From NCBI RefSeq assembly GCF_051401765.1, contig NW_027480422.1:13782001-13846000 (forward strand): a stretch of DNA of 64,000 bases, read 5' to 3'. The DNA is from Calliopsis andreniformis. Taxonomy: Eukaryota > Arthropoda > Insecta > Hymenoptera > Andrenidae. Below are positions 38,690 to 51,551 of the stretch, piece after piece. The notes under the pieces were generated by a model, which saw only the letters and a list, made by a program, of their open reading frames with translations, made no database searches and was not told the DNA's origin. The stretch's first letter is position 1, and each line of letters starts with the position of its first letter. A program made the translations under genes and the position numbers.

Positions 38690-40130
38690 TCGAATAGTGA
38701 GGGCCTTAGAAGTCTGCGCCCGAAGCAGAAAATACAATAAAGATGCAACAGCTTTTCCATCGTATAACAGGAATAGTTACAACCAGTGTGAAGGTAATGG
38801 TCTTTCCTACGTTCCGGGCAACCTAGGCTTCACTCTAGGGCGGTGCTCCACCAGATCAAATAGTTAGGGCCTAAGAAGTGAACGCCAGAAGTATAAAACA
38901 CAATATAAATACAACAGCTTTTCCATCGTATAAGACGGATAATTGCAACCAGTATGAAAGCTATGGTTATTTCTACGTTCCGGGCAACCTATGCTACACC
39001 CTAGGGCGTTGCTCTACCAGATCGAATAGACAGGGCCTAAGAAGTCAGCGCCAGAAGCCAAAAATAAAATAAAAATACAACAGTTGTTCCAGCGTATAAC
39101 GGGTATATATGCAACCAGTGTGAAAGTAATGGCCATTTCTACGTTCCGTGCAACCTAGGCTTCACTCCAGGGCGTTGCTCCACCAGATCGAACAGTTAGG
39201 GCCTTAGAAGTCAACGCCAGAAGCATAAAATAAAATAAAAATGCAACAGTATTTCCATCGTAGAACCGGAATAACTGCAACCAGTGTGAAAGTGATGGCC
39301 ATTTCTACATTCCGTGCAACCTAGGCTTCACTCTAGGTCGTTGCTCCACCAGATCGAAAAGTTAGGCCCTAAGAAGTCAACGCCAGAAGCATGAAATAAA
39401 ATAAAATTACAACAGTTTATCCATCGTATAACGGGAATAATTGCAACCAGCGTAAAAGTAATGGCCATTTCTGCGTTCCCTGCAACCTAGGCTTCACTCC
39501 AGGGCGTTGCTCCACCAGATCGAAAAGGTAGGGCCTAAGAAGTCAACGCCAGAAGCATTAAATACAAAATAAATACAATAGTTTTTCCATCGTCTAAACC
39601 GAATAATTGCACGAGTGTGAAAGGTATGGTCATTTCTACGTGCCCGGCAACCTAGTCTTCACTCTAGGGCGTTACTCCACCAGATCGAATAGTTAGGGCC
39701 TTCGAAGTCAACGCCCGAAACATAAAATCCAATAAAAATACAAAAGCTTTTCCATCGTATATCGGGAATAATTGCAACCAGTGTGAAAGTGATGGTCATT
39801 TCTGCGTTCCGGGCAGCCTAGGCTTCTCTCTAGGCCGCTGGTCCACCAGATCCAGTAGTTAGGGCCTAAGAAGTCAACGCCAGAAGCATCAGATACAAAA
39901 TAAATACAACAGTTTTCCTGTCGTATAAAACGGATAATTGCAAACAGTGTGAAAGTAGTGGTCATTCCTACGTTCCTGGCAACCTGGGCTTCACGCTAGG
40001 GCGTTGCTCCGCCACATCGAAAAGCTCCGGCCTTAGAAGTCTACGCCTGAAGCATAAAATAGAATAAGAATACAACAGCTTTTCCATCGTAGAACAGGAA
40101 TAATTGCAACCAGTGTGGAAGTTATGGTCA
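38690..40130 (+). repeat. Domain D block, copy 1 (longer form)
   Basis: Matches 41,842-42,950. The offset is 3,152 bp to about 39,570 and 2,820 bp from about 39,905, so this copy has exactly two monomers (332 bp, about 39,573-39,905) that the other lacks. Those two monomers are the ones found in reverse complement at 55,727-56,088. Both potential crossover points lie in the same A-rich motif, ATACAAAATAAAT. Confidence 0.85.
39553..39912 (+). repeat. Two-monomer module with an inverted twin beyond the strand switch
   Basis: This module carries rare variants: CGTCTAAACCG, TTGCACGAGTGTG with a 1-bp deletion, CGTGCCCGGCAACCTAGTC, GCCTTCGAAGTC, GAAACATAAAATCCAATAAA and GTATATCGGG. The reverse complement of 55,727-56,088 carries all of them with about 3 differences over ~360 bp. 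It is absent from the second copy of its local block at 42.7 kb. Confidence 0.88.
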
Positions 40131-40989
40131 TTTCTACGTTCCGGGCAACCTGGGCTTCACGCTAGGGTGTTGCTCCATCAGATGGAATAGCTAGGGCCTT
40201 AGAAGACAACGCCAGAAGAATAAAATAAAATAAAAATACAACAGATCTTCCATCGTATAACAGACATAATTGCAACCTGTGTGAAAGTTATGGTCATTTC
40301 TACGTTCCGGGCAACCTAGGCTTCAATCTAGGGCGTCGTTCCACCAGATCGAATAGTAAGGGCCTTAGAAGTCAACGCCCTAAGCATAAAATACAGTAAA
40401 GATACAACAGATCTACCATCGTATAACAGGAATAATTGCATCCAGTGTGATAGTAATGGCCAATTCTACGTTCCGGGCAACCTAGGCTTCACTGTGGGGC
40501 GTTGCTCCACCAGGTCGAAATGCTAGGGCCTTAGAAGCCTACGCCCGGAGCATAAAATACAATAAAAATACAACAGTTTTTTCATCGTATAGAATGAATA
40601 ATTGCAATCAGTGTGAAGGTAATGGTCATTTCTACGTTCCGGCAAACTAGGATTCACTCTGGGCCGTTGCTACACCAGATCGAATAGTTAGGGCCCAAGA
40701 AGACAACGCCAGAAGCATAAAATACAGTATAAATACAACAGTTTTTGCATCGTATAATATGAATAATTGAAAACAGTGTGAAAGTTATGGCCATTTCTAC
40801 GTTCCGGGCAACCTAGGCTTGACTCTAGGGCGTTGCTCCACTAGATCGAATAGTTAGGGCCTTAGAAGTCAACGCCCGAAGCATAAAATACAATAAAAAT
40901 ACAACAGTTTTTCCATCGTATAAAACGAATAATTGCAACCGGTGTGAAAGTTGTGGTCATTTCTACGTTCCGGGCATCCTAGGCTTCAC

Positions 40990-41850
40990 TCTAGGGCCTT
41001 GCTCCACCAGATCGAGTAGTTAGGGCCTTAGACGTCAACGCCCGAATCACAAAATACAGTAATGATACAACAGATCCTCCATCGTATAACAGGAATAACT
41101 GCAACCAGTGTGAAGGTAATGGTCACTTCTACTTTCCGGGCAACCTAGGCTTCTCTCTAGGGCGTTGCTCCACCAGATCGAATAGCTACGGCCTTAGAAG
41201 TGAACGCAAGAAGCATAAAATACAATATAAATACAACAGTTTTTCCATCGTATAACAGGAACAATTGCAACCAGTGTGAAAGTAATGGTCATCTCTACGT
41301 TCCGGGAAACCTAGGCTTCACTCTAGGGCGTCGCTCCACCAGATCGAATAGCTACGGCCTTAGAAATCAAAGCCCGAAGCATAAAATGCAATAAAAATAC
41401 AACAGTTTTTCCATCGTATAACAGGAATAATAGCAACCAGAGTGAAAGGTATGGTCATTTCTACGTTCCGGGCAACCTAGGCTTCACTCTAGGGCGTTGC
41501 TCCACCAGATCGAGTAGTTAGGGCCTTAGAAGTCAACGCCCGAATCACAAAATACAGTAATGATACAACAGATCCTCCATCGTATAACAGGAATAACTGC
41601 AACCAGTGTGAAGGTAATGGTCACTTCTACTTTCCGGGCAACCTAGGCTTCTCTCTAGGGCGTTGCTCCACCAGATCGAATAGCTACGGCCTTAGAAGTG
41701 AACGCAAGAAGCATAAAATACAATATAAATACAACAGTTTTTCCATCGTATAACAGGAACAATTGCAACCAGTGTGAAAGTAATGGTCATTTCTACGTTC
41801 CGGGCAACCTAGGCTTCACTCTAGGGCGTTGCTCCACCAGATCGAATAGT
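40990..41850 (+). repeat. 3-monomer tandem duplication (498 bp unit)
   Basis: About 40,999-41,350 and 41,497-41,850 match at 498 bp, with shared private variants CGAATCACAAAATACAGTAA, TACAACAGATCCTCCATCG and GTGAACGCAAGAAGC. The second unit runs straight into the domain D block at 41,842, so the two duplications abut. Confidence 0.85.
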
Positions 41851-42950
41851 GAGGGCCTTAGAAGTCTGCGCCCGGAGCAGAAAATACAATAAAGATGCAA
41901 CAGCTTTTCCATCGTATAACAGGAATAGTTACAACCAGTGTGAAGGTAATGGTCTTTCCTACGTTCCGGGCAACCTAGGCTTCACTCTCGGGCGGTGCTC
42001 CACCAGATCAAATAGTTAGGGCCTAAGAAGTGAACGCCAGAAGTATAAAACACAATATAAATACAACAGCTTTTCCATCGTATAAGACGGATAATTGCAA
42101 CCAGTATGAAAGCTATGGTTATTTCTACGTTCCGGGCAACATATGCTTCACCCTAGGGCGTTGCTCTACCAGATCGAATAGACAGGGTCTTAGAAGTCAG
42201 CGCCAGAAGCCAAAAATAAAATAAAAATACAACAGTTGTTCCAGCGTATAACGGGTATATATGCAACCAGTGTGAAAGTAATGGCCATTTCTACGTTCCG
42301 TGCAACCTAGGCTTCACTCCAGGGCGTTGCTCCACCAGATCGAACAGTTAGGGCCTCAGAAGTCAACGCCAGAAGCATAAAATAAAATAAAAATGCAACA
42401 GTATTTCCGTCGTAGAACCGGAATAACTGCAACCAGTGTGAAAGTGATGGCCATTTCTACATTCCGTGCAACCTAGGCTTCACTCTAGGTCGTTGCTCCA
42501 CCAGATCGAAAAGTTAGGGCCTAAGAAGTCAACGCCAGAGGCATGAAATAAAATAAAATTACAACAGTTTATCCATCGTATAATGGGAATAATTGCAACC
42601 AGCGTAAAAGTAATGGCCATTCCTGCGTTCCCTGAACCTAGGCTTCACTCAAGGGCGTTGCTCCACCAGATCGAAAAGGTAGGGCCTAAGAAGTCAACGC
42701 CAGAAGCATTAAATACAAAATAAATGCAGCAGTTCTTCTGTCGTATAAAACGGATAATTGCAAACAGTGTGAAAGTAGTGGTCATTCCTATGTTCCTGGC
42801 AACCTGGGCTTCACGCTAGGGCGTTGCTCCGCCACATCGAAAAGCTCCGGCCTTAGAAGTCTACGCCTGAAGCATAAAATAGAATAAGAATACAACAGCT
42901 TTTCCATCGTAGAACAGGAATAATTGCAACCAGTGTGAAAGTTATGGTCA
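41842..42950 (+). repeat. Domain D block, copy 2 (two monomers shorter)
   Basis: Near-identical to 38,690-40,130 but jumps at about 42,720 from the 39,570 equivalent to the 39,905 equivalent. Markers are GTGAGGGCCTTAGAAGTCTG (41,848), GAAGCCAAAAATAAAATAAA, GTATATATGCAACCAG and GGATAATTGCAAACAGTGTG. Confidence 0.85.
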
Positions 42951-45900
42951 TTTCTACGTTCCGGGCAACCTAGGCTTGACTCTAAGGCGCTGCTCCAACA
43001 GATCGAATAGGTAGGGCCATAGAAGTCAACGCCCGAAGCATAAAATACAACAAAGATACAACGGTTTTTCCATCGTATAACAGGAACAATTGCAACCAGT
43101 GTGAAAGTGATGGTCATTCCTACGTTCCGGGCAATCTAGGCTTCACTCTAGGGCGTTGTTCCACCAGACCGAATAGTTAGGGCCTAAGAAGTCAACGCCA
43201 GAATCATAAAATACAACATAAATGCACCAGTTTTTCCATCGTATAAAACGCATCATTGCGACCAGTGTGAAAGTAAAGGCCACTACTACGTTCCGTGCAA
43301 CCTAGGCTTCACTCCAGGTCGTTGCTCCACCAGATCGAATAGTTAGGGCCTAAGAAGTCAACGCCAGGATCATAAAGTAAAATAAAGTTACAACAGATTT
43401 TCCATCCTATAAAAGGAATAATTGCAACCAGTGTGAAAGTGATGGCCATTTCTACGTTCCGCTCAACATAGACTTCACTCCTGGACGTTGTCACACCAGA
43501 TCGAATAGCTAGGACCTTAGAAGTGAACGCCAGAAGCAGAAAATACTATAAAAATATAACAGTTTTTCCATCGTATAAAACGAATAATTGCAACCAGTGC
43601 GAAAGTTATGGTCATTTCTACGTTCCGGGCTACCTAGGCTTGACTCTAGGGCGTTGCTCCTCCAGATCGAATAGTTAGGGCCTTAGAAGTCAACGCCAGA
43701 AGCATAAAATACAATACAAATACAACAGTTTTTCCATCGTATAACAGGAATCATAGCAACCAGTGTGAAAGTTATCGTCATTTCTACGTTCCGGGCAACC
43801 TAGGCTTCACTCTAGGGCGTCGGTCCACCAGATCGAATAGTTAGGGCCTTAGAAGTCAACGCCCGAAGCATAAAATACAGTAAAGATACAACAGATCTTC
43901 CATCGTATAACAGGAATAATTGCATCCAGTGTGATAGTAATGGCGAATTCTACGTTCCGGGCAACCTAGGCTTCACTGTAGGGCGTTGCTCCACCACGTC
44001 GAATAGCTAGGGCCTTAGAATTCTACGCCCGGAGCATAAAATACAATAAAAATACAATAGCTTTTCCATCGTATAGAATGAATATTTGCAATCAGTGTGA
44101 AGGCAATGGTCATTTCTACGTTCCGACAACCTAGGATTCACTCTGGGGCGTTGCTACACCAGATCGAATAGTTAGGGCCCAAGAAGACAACGCCAGAGGC
44201 ATAAAATACAATATAAATACAACAGTTTTTGCGTCGTATAATATGAATAATTGAAAACAGTGTGAATGTGATGGTCATTTCTACGTTCCGGGCAACCTAG
44301 GCTTCACTCTGTGGCGTTGGTCCACCAGACCGAATACTAAGGGCCTATGAAGTCAACGCCAGAAGCAGAAAATACAAAATAAATTCATCAGTTTTTCCAT
44401 CGTATAAAACGAATAATTTCAACTAGTGTTAAAGTTATGGTCATTTCTACGTTCCGGGCATCCTAGGCTTTACTCTAGCGCGATGCTCCACCAGATCGAA
44501 TAGTTAGGGCCTTAGAAGTCAACGTCCGAAGCATAAAATACAGTAAAGATACAATAGATCCTTCATCGTATAACAGGAATAATTGCATCCAGTGTGATAG
44601 TAATGGCCATTTCTTCGTTCCGGGCATCCCAGCCTTCACTCCAGGGCGTTGTTCCACCAGATCCAACAGTTAGGGGCTTAGAAGTCAACGCCCGAAGCAT
44701 AAAATGCAATAAAGGTACAACAGTTTTTCCATCGTATAACAGGAGTAATTGCAACCAGTGTGAAAGTAATGGTCATTTCTACGTACCGGGCAACCTAGGC
44801 TTCACTCTAGGCCGTTGCTCCACCAGATCGAATAGCTAGGGACTTAGAATTCAACGCCAGAAGCATATAATACAATAAAAATACAACAGTATTTCCATCG
44901 TATAACAGGAATAACTGCAACCAGTGTGAAGGTAATGGTCATTTCTACGTTCCGGGTAACCTAGGCTTCACTCTAGGGCGATGGTCCACCAGATCGAATA
45001 GTTAGCGCATAAGAAGTCAACGCCAGAAGCATAAAATACAAAATAATTGCAACAGTTTTTCCATCGTATAATATGAATCATTGCAAACAGTGTGAAAGTA
45101 ATGGTCATTTCTACGTTCCGGGCAATCTGAGCTTCACGCTAGGGTGTTGCTCAATCAGATGGAATAGCTAGGGCCTTAGAAGACAACGCCAGAAGCATAA
45201 AATAAAATAAAAATACAACAGTTCTTACATCGTATAAGAGAAATAATTGCAAAATGTTTGAAAGTTATGGTCATTTCTACGTTCCGGGCAACCTAGGCTT
45301 GACTCTAGGGCGTTGCTCCTCCAGATCGAATAGTTAGGGCCTTAGAAGTCAACGCACGAAGCATAAAATACAATAAAGATACTACAGTTTTTCCATCGTA
45401 TAACTGGAATAATTGCAACCAGTGCGAAAGTGATAGTCATTTCTACGTTCCGGGCAACCTAGGCTTCAATCTAGGGCGTTGTTCCACCAGATCGAATAGT
45501 AAGGGCCATAGAAGTCAACGCCCGAAGCATAAAATACAGTAAAGATACAACAGATCTTCCATCGTATAACAGGAATAATTGCATCCAGTGTGATAGTAAT
45601 GGCCAATTCTACGTTCCGGGCAACCTAGGCTTCACTGTAGGGCGTTGCTCCACCAGGTCGAATTGCTAGGGCCTTAGAAGCCTACGCCCGGAGCATAAAA
45701 TACAATAAAAATACAACAGTTTTTTCATCGTATAGAATGAATAATTGCAATCAGTGAGAAGGTAATGGTCATTTCTATGTTCCGGCAAACTACGATTCAC
45801 TCTGGGCCGTTGCTACACCAGATCGAAAGTTAGGGCCCAAGAAGACAACGCCAGAAGCATAAAATATAATATATATACAACAGTTTTTGCATCGTATAAT

Positions 45901-46199
45901 ATGAATAATTGAAAACAGTGTGAAAGTTGTGGCCATTTCTACGTTCCGGGCAACCTAGGCTTGACTCTAGTTCGTTGCTCCACTAGATCGAATAGCTACG
46001 GCCTTAGAAGTCAACGCCTGAAGCATAAAATATAATAAAAGTACAACAGTTTTTCCATCGTATAACAGGAATAATTGCAACCAGTGTGAAAGACATGGTC
46101 ATTTCTACGTTCCGGGCAACCTAGGCTTCACTCTAGGGCGTTGCTCCACCTCTTCGAATAGCTACGGCCTTAGGAGTCAACGCCAGAAGCATAAAATAC

Positions 46200-47065
46200 A
46201 ATAAAAATACAACAGTTTTTCCACAGTATAACTGGAATGACTGCAACCAGTGTGATAGTACTGGTCATTTCTACGCTCCGGGCAACGCAGGCTGCACTCT
46301 AGGGCGTTGCTCCACCAGATCGAATTTTTAGGGCCTAAGAAGTCAACGCCAGAAGCATAAAACGCAATATAGATACAACAGTTTTTCCATCGTATAAAAC
46401 GAATAATTGCATCCAGTGTGAAAGTGATGGCCATTTCTACGTTCCGGGCAACCTAGGCTTCACTTTCGGGCGTTGTTCCACCAGATCGTATAGTTAGGGC
46501 CTAAGAAGTCAACGCCAAGAGCATAAAATACAACATAAATACAACAGTTTTTCCATCGTATAAAACGAATAATTGCAACCAGTGTGAAAGTTATGGTCAT
46601 TTCTACGTTCCGGGCAACCTAGGCTTGACTCTAGGGCGATGATCCACCAGATCGAATAGTTAGGGCCTTAGAAGTCAACGCCCGAAGCATAAAATACATT
46701 GATAATGCAACGGTTTTTCCATCGTATAACACGAATAATTGCAACCAATGTGAAAGTGATAGTCATTTCTACGTTCCGGGCAACCTAGTATTCAATGTCG
46801 GATGTTGCTCCACCAGATCGAATAGCCAGGGTCTTAGAAGTCTACGCCCGGAGCATAAAATACAATAAAAATGCAACAGTTTTTCCAATGTATAAAATGA
46901 ATAATTGCATCCAGTGTGAAAGTGATAGTCATTTCTACGTTCCGGGCAAGCTAGGCTTCAATCTAGGGCGTTGCTCCGCCAGGTCGAATAGCTAGGGCCT
47001 TAGAAGTCTACGCCCGGAGCATAAAATACAATAAAAATACAACAGTTTTCCCATCGTATAACAGG
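46200..47065 (+). repeat. Block with 27/29-monomer offset twin, longer form
   Basis: 46,200-46,318 matches 51,018-51,136 at 4,818 bp, and 46,641-47,065 matches 51,127-51,551 at 4,486 bp. The difference of 332 bp means two whole monomers (about 46,320-46,640) are present only in this copy. Markers are CCACAGTATAACTGGAATG, TACATTGATAATGCAACGG and CCAATGTATAAAATG. Confidence 0.8.
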
Positions 47066-48184
47066 AACAATTGCAACCTGTGTGAAGGTAATGGCCATTT
47101 CTACGTTACGTGAAACCTAGGCTTCACTCTAGGGCGTTGGTCCACCAGATCGAATAGTTAGGGCCTTAGAAGTCAACGCCAGAGGCATAAAATAAAATAA
47201 AAGTACTACAGTTTTTCCATCGTCTAACAGGAATAATTGCAACCAGAGTGAAAGTAATGGTCATTTCTACGTTCCGGGCAGCATAGGCATCACTCTTGGA
47301 CGTTGCCCCGCGATATCGAATAGCTAAGACCTTAGAAGTCAACGCCAGAAGCATAAAATACAAAATAAAAATACAACAGTTTTACCATCGTATAACAGGG
47401 ATAATTGCAACCTGTGTGAAAGCAATGGACATTTCTACGTCCCGAGCTGCCTAGGCTTCAGTCTAGGGCGTTGCTCCAGCAGGTCGAATAGTTAGGGCCT
47501 CAGAAAACAACGCCAGAATCATAAAATACATTAAAAATACAACAGTTTTTCCACCGTATAACAGGAATAATTGCAACCAGTGTGAAAGTAATGGTCATTT
47601 CTACGTTCCGGGCAAAATAGGCTTCACTCCAGCGCGTTGCTCCACCACATCGAATAGCTACGGCCTTCGAAGTCAACGCCAGAAGCATAAAATACAATAC
47701 AAATAAAACAGTTTTTCCACCGTATAAAATGAATTATTGCAAACAGTGTGAAAGTAACGGTCATTTCTAAGTTCCGGGCAACCTAGGCTTTACTCTAGGG
47801 CGTTGCTCCGCCAGATCGAATAGCTAGGACCTTAGAAGTCAACGCCAGAAGCATAAAATATAATAAAAATACAACAGTTTTTCCATCGCATAACAGGAAT
47901 AATTGCAACCAGTGTGAAAGTAATGGTCATTTCTACGTTCCGGGCAACCTAGACTTAACTCTGAGGCATTGCTCCACCAGATCGAATAGCTAGGGCCTTA
48001 GAAGACAACGCCAGAAGCATAAAATACAATATACATGAAACAGTCTTTCCATAGTATAAAATGAATAATTGCAACCAGTGTGAAAGTGATGGTCATTTCT
48101 ACGTTCCGTGCAACCTAGGCTTAACTCTAGGGCGTTGCACCACCATGTCGAATAGTTAGGGTATTAGAAAGCAACGCCAGACGC

Positions 48185-49688
48185 ACAAAATAAAATAAAA
48201 ATACTAAAGTTTTTCCATCGTATAACAGGAATAATTGCAACCAGAGTGAAAGTAATGGTCATTTCTACGTTCCGGGCAGCATAGGCTTCACTCTTGGACG
48301 TTGCCCCGCGATATCGAAAAGCTAAGACCTTAGAAGTCAACGCCAGAACCATAAAATGCAAAATAAAAATACAACAGTTTTACCATCGTATAACAGGGAT
48401 AATTGCAACCTGTGTGAAAGCAATGGCCATTTCTACGTTCCGTGCTGCCTAGGCTTCAGTCTAGGGCGTTGCTCGAGTAGGTCGAATACTTAGGGCCTTA
48501 GAGAACAACGCCAGGAGCATAAAATATTATAAAAATACAACAGCTTTTCCATCGTATAGCATGTATAATTGCAACCAGAGTGAAAGTAATGGTCATTTCT
48601 ACACTTCGGGCAACCTAGGCTTCATTCCAGGTCGTTGCTCCACCAGATCGTAAAGCTAGGCCCTTAGAAGTCAACTCCAGAAGCATAAAATAAAATAAAA
48701 ATACAACAGTTTTCCCATCGTATAACAGGAATTATTGCAACCTGTGTGAAGGTAATGGCCTTTTCTATGTTCCGTGAAACCTAGGCATCACTCTAGGGCG
48801 TTGCTCCACCACATCGAATAGTTAGGGCCTTAGAAAACAACGCCAGAAGCATAAAATACATTAAAAATACAACAGTTTTTCCGTCGTATAACAGGAATAA
48901 TTGCAACCAGTGTGAAAGTAATGGTCATTTCTACGTTCCGCACAACCTGGACTTAACTCTGAGGCATTGCTCCACCAGATCGAATAGCTAGGGCCTTAGA
49001 AGTCAACGCCAGAAGCATAAAATACAATATCAATAAAACAGTTTTTCCATCGTATAAAATGAATAATTGCAAACAGTGTGAAAGTAACGGTCATTTCTAA
49101 GTTCGGGGCAACCTAGGCTTCACTCTAGGGCGTTGCTCCACCAGATCGAATAGTTAGGGCCTTAGAAATCAAAGCCAGAGGCATAAAATACTATATAAAT
49201 AAAACAGTTTTTCCATTGTATAACAGGAATAATTGAAACCAATGTGAAAGTAATGGACATTTCTACGTTCCGGGCAAAATAGGCTTCACTCCAGCGCGTT
49301 GCTCCACCACATCGAATAGCTACGGCCTTCGAAGTCAACGCCAGAAGCATAAAATACAATACAAATAAAACAGTTTTTCCACCGTATAAAATGAATTATT
49401 GCAAACAGTGTGAAAGTAACGGTCATTTCTAAGTTCCGGGCAACCTAGGCTTCACTCTAGGGCGTTGCTCCACCAGATCGAATAGCTAGGACATTAGAAG
49501 TCAACGCCAGAAGCATAAAATATAATAAAAATACAACAGTTTTTCCATCGTATAGCATGAATAATTGCAACCAGAGTGAAAGTAATGGCCATTTCTACGT
49601 TCCGGGCAACCTAGACTTAACTCTGAGGCATTGCTTCACCAGATCGTAGAGTTGGGGCATTAGAAGTCAACGCCGGAAGCATAAAAGA
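48185..49688 (+). repeat. 9-monomer block, copy 1 (offset 4,981 bp)
   Basis: Matches 53,166-54,669 at 30 monomers (+1 bp). Shared markers are AATACTAAAGTTTTTCC, GTTGCCCCGCGATATCG, GGCTTCAGTCTAGGGCG followed by TTGCTCGAG, TTCTACACTTCGGGC, CTAGGACATTAGAAG and CGCCGGAAGC. It ends where this copy reads ATAAAAGACAATATATATAC and the other ATAAAATACAATAAAAGTAC. Confidence 0.85.
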
Positions 49689-50060
49689 CAATATATATAC
49701 AGAAGTTTTTCCATTGTATAACAGGAATAATTGCAACAAGTGTGAAAGTAATGGTCATTTCTACGTTCCGGGCAACCTAGGATACGCTGAAGGGCGTTGC
49801 TCCACCAGATCGAAAAGCTAGGGCCTTAGAAGTCAACGCCAGAAGCATAAAATAAAATAAAAATACTAAAGTTTTTCCATCGTGTAACAGGAATAATTGC
49901 AACCAGAGTGAAAGTAATGGTCATTTCTACGTTCCGGGCAACCTAGACTTAACTCTGAGGCATTGCTTCACCAGATCGAAGAGTTAGGGCCTTAGAACTC
50001 AACGCCGGAAGCATAAAAGACAATATATATACAGAAGTTTTTCCATTGTATAACAGGAAT
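49610..50060 (+). repeat. 2-monomer tandem duplication (332 bp offset)
   Basis: The string ATAAAAGACAATATATATAC plus AGAAGTTTTTCCATTG occurs at 49,681 and 50,013, flanked in both copies by CTAGACTTAACTCTGAGGC and CGCCGGAAGC. It is a small local duplication involving the end of the 9-monomer block. Confidence 0.75.
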
Positions 50061-51017
50061 AATTGCAACCAGCGTGAAAGATATGGCCATTTCTACGTTC
50101 CGGGCAACCTAGGCTTTACTGTAGGGCGCTGCTACACCACAGGGAATAGTTAGGGCCTTAGAAAACAACGCCAGACGCATAAAATACAATAAAAATACAA
50201 CAGTTTTTCCATCGTATAACAGGAATAATTGCAACCAGTGTGAAAGTAATGGGCATTTCTACGTTCCGGGCAACCTAGACTTAACTCCGAGGCATTGCTC
50301 CACCAGATCGAATAGCTAGGGCCGTAGAAGACAACGCCAGAAGCATAAAATACAATACATATAAAACAGTCTTTCCATAGTATAAAATGAATAATTGCAA
50401 ACAGTGTGAAAGTAACGGTCATATCTAAGTTCCGGGCAACCTAGGCTTCACTCTAGGGCGTTGCTCCACCAGATCGAATAGTTAGGGCCTTAGAAGTCAA
50501 CGCCTGAAGCTTAAAATACAATAAAAATGCAACATTTTTTTCATCGTATAACAGGAATAATTGCAACCAGTCCGAAAGATATGGTCATTTATACGTTCCG
50601 GGCAACCTAGGCTTCACTCTAGGGAGCCGCTCCACCAGATCGAATAGCTAGGGCCTTAGAAGTCTACGCCCGGAGCATAAAATACAATAAAAATACAACA
50701 GTTTTTCCATCGTATAACAGGAATAATAGCAACCAGTTTGAAAGTTATCGTCATTTCTACGTTCCGGGCAACCTAGGCTTCACTCTAGGGCGTCGGTCCA
50801 CCACATAGACTAGTTAGGGCATAAGAAATCAACGCCAGAAGCATAAAATACAAAATAAATGCAATAGTTTTTACATCGTATAAAACGAATAATTGCAACC
50901 AGTGTGAAAGTTATGGTCATTTCTACGTTCCGGGCAACCTAGCCTGCACTCTAGGGAGTTGTTCCACCACATCGAATAGCTACGGCCTTAGAAGTCAACG
51001 CCAGAAGCATAAAATAC

Positions 51018-51551
51018 AATAAAAATACAACAGTTTTTCCACAGTATAACTGGAATGACTGCAACCAGTGTAATAGTACTGGTCATTTCTACGCTCCGGG
51101 CAACCCAGGCTGCACTCTAGGGCGTTGCTCCACCAGATCGAATAGTTAGGGCCTTAGAAGTCAACGCCCGAAGCATAAAATACATTGATAATGCAACGGT
51201 TTTTCCATCGTATATCACGAATAATTGCAACCAGTGTGAAAGTGATAGTCATTTCTACGTTCCGGGCAACCTAGGATTCAATGTTGGATGTTGCTCCACC
51301 AGATCGAATAGCCAGGGTCTTAGAAGTCTACGCCTGGAGCATAAAATATAATAAAAATGCAACAGTTTTTCCAATGTATAAAATGAATAATTGCATCCAG
51401 TGTGAAAGTGATAGTCAGTTCTACGTTCCGGGCAAGCTAGGCTTCAATCTAGGGCGTTGCTCCGCCAGGTCGAATAGCTAGGGCCTTAGAAGTCTACGCC
51501 CGGAGCATAATATACAATAAAAATACAACAGTTTTTCCATCGTATAGAATG
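51018..51551 (+). repeat. Block with 27/29-monomer offset twin, shorter form
   Basis: Matches two separated pieces of 46,200-47,065, joined directly at about 51,130 within GTTGCTCCACCAGATCG. This is the expected product of in-register loss of two monomers, or of gain in the other copy. Confidence 0.8.

Larger units (their letters stand above)
37900..46900 (+). repeat. Domain D: mosaic of C-like and private monomers
   Basis: About 54 monomers mix C-type variants with private ones: CAGTAAAGATACAACAGATC followed by GTGTGATAGTAATGGC (near 40,395, 43,878 and 45,537), GAAGCCAAAAATAAAATAAA (near 39,054 and 42,206) and CGGATAATTGCAAACAG (near 39,931 and 42,750). Two blocks are repeated at 19/17-monomer and 3-monomer offsets. 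This domain also holds the closest forward-arm match to the start of the inverted arm. No gene is present. Confidence 0.7.

Noticed and set aside
41698..41892. C-x2-C pattern in plus-strand frames (NNCNQCESNGHFYVPGN) resembling a zinc-binding knuckle
   Set aside because: It is a translation of the AATTGCAACCAGTGTGAAAG stretch present in every monomer. Many copies have frame breaks or stops and there is no sign of coding constraint.
42788..43117. Longest open reading frame (109 codons, minus strand) and dozens of similar 60-94 codon frames as possible small membrane proteins
   Set aside because: They recur with the satellite. A 166-bp unit is not divisible by 3, so the frame shifts each monomer and stops within two or so. 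The hydrophobic look comes from the T-rich complement of the AT half, and similarity between frames is just repeat similarity.
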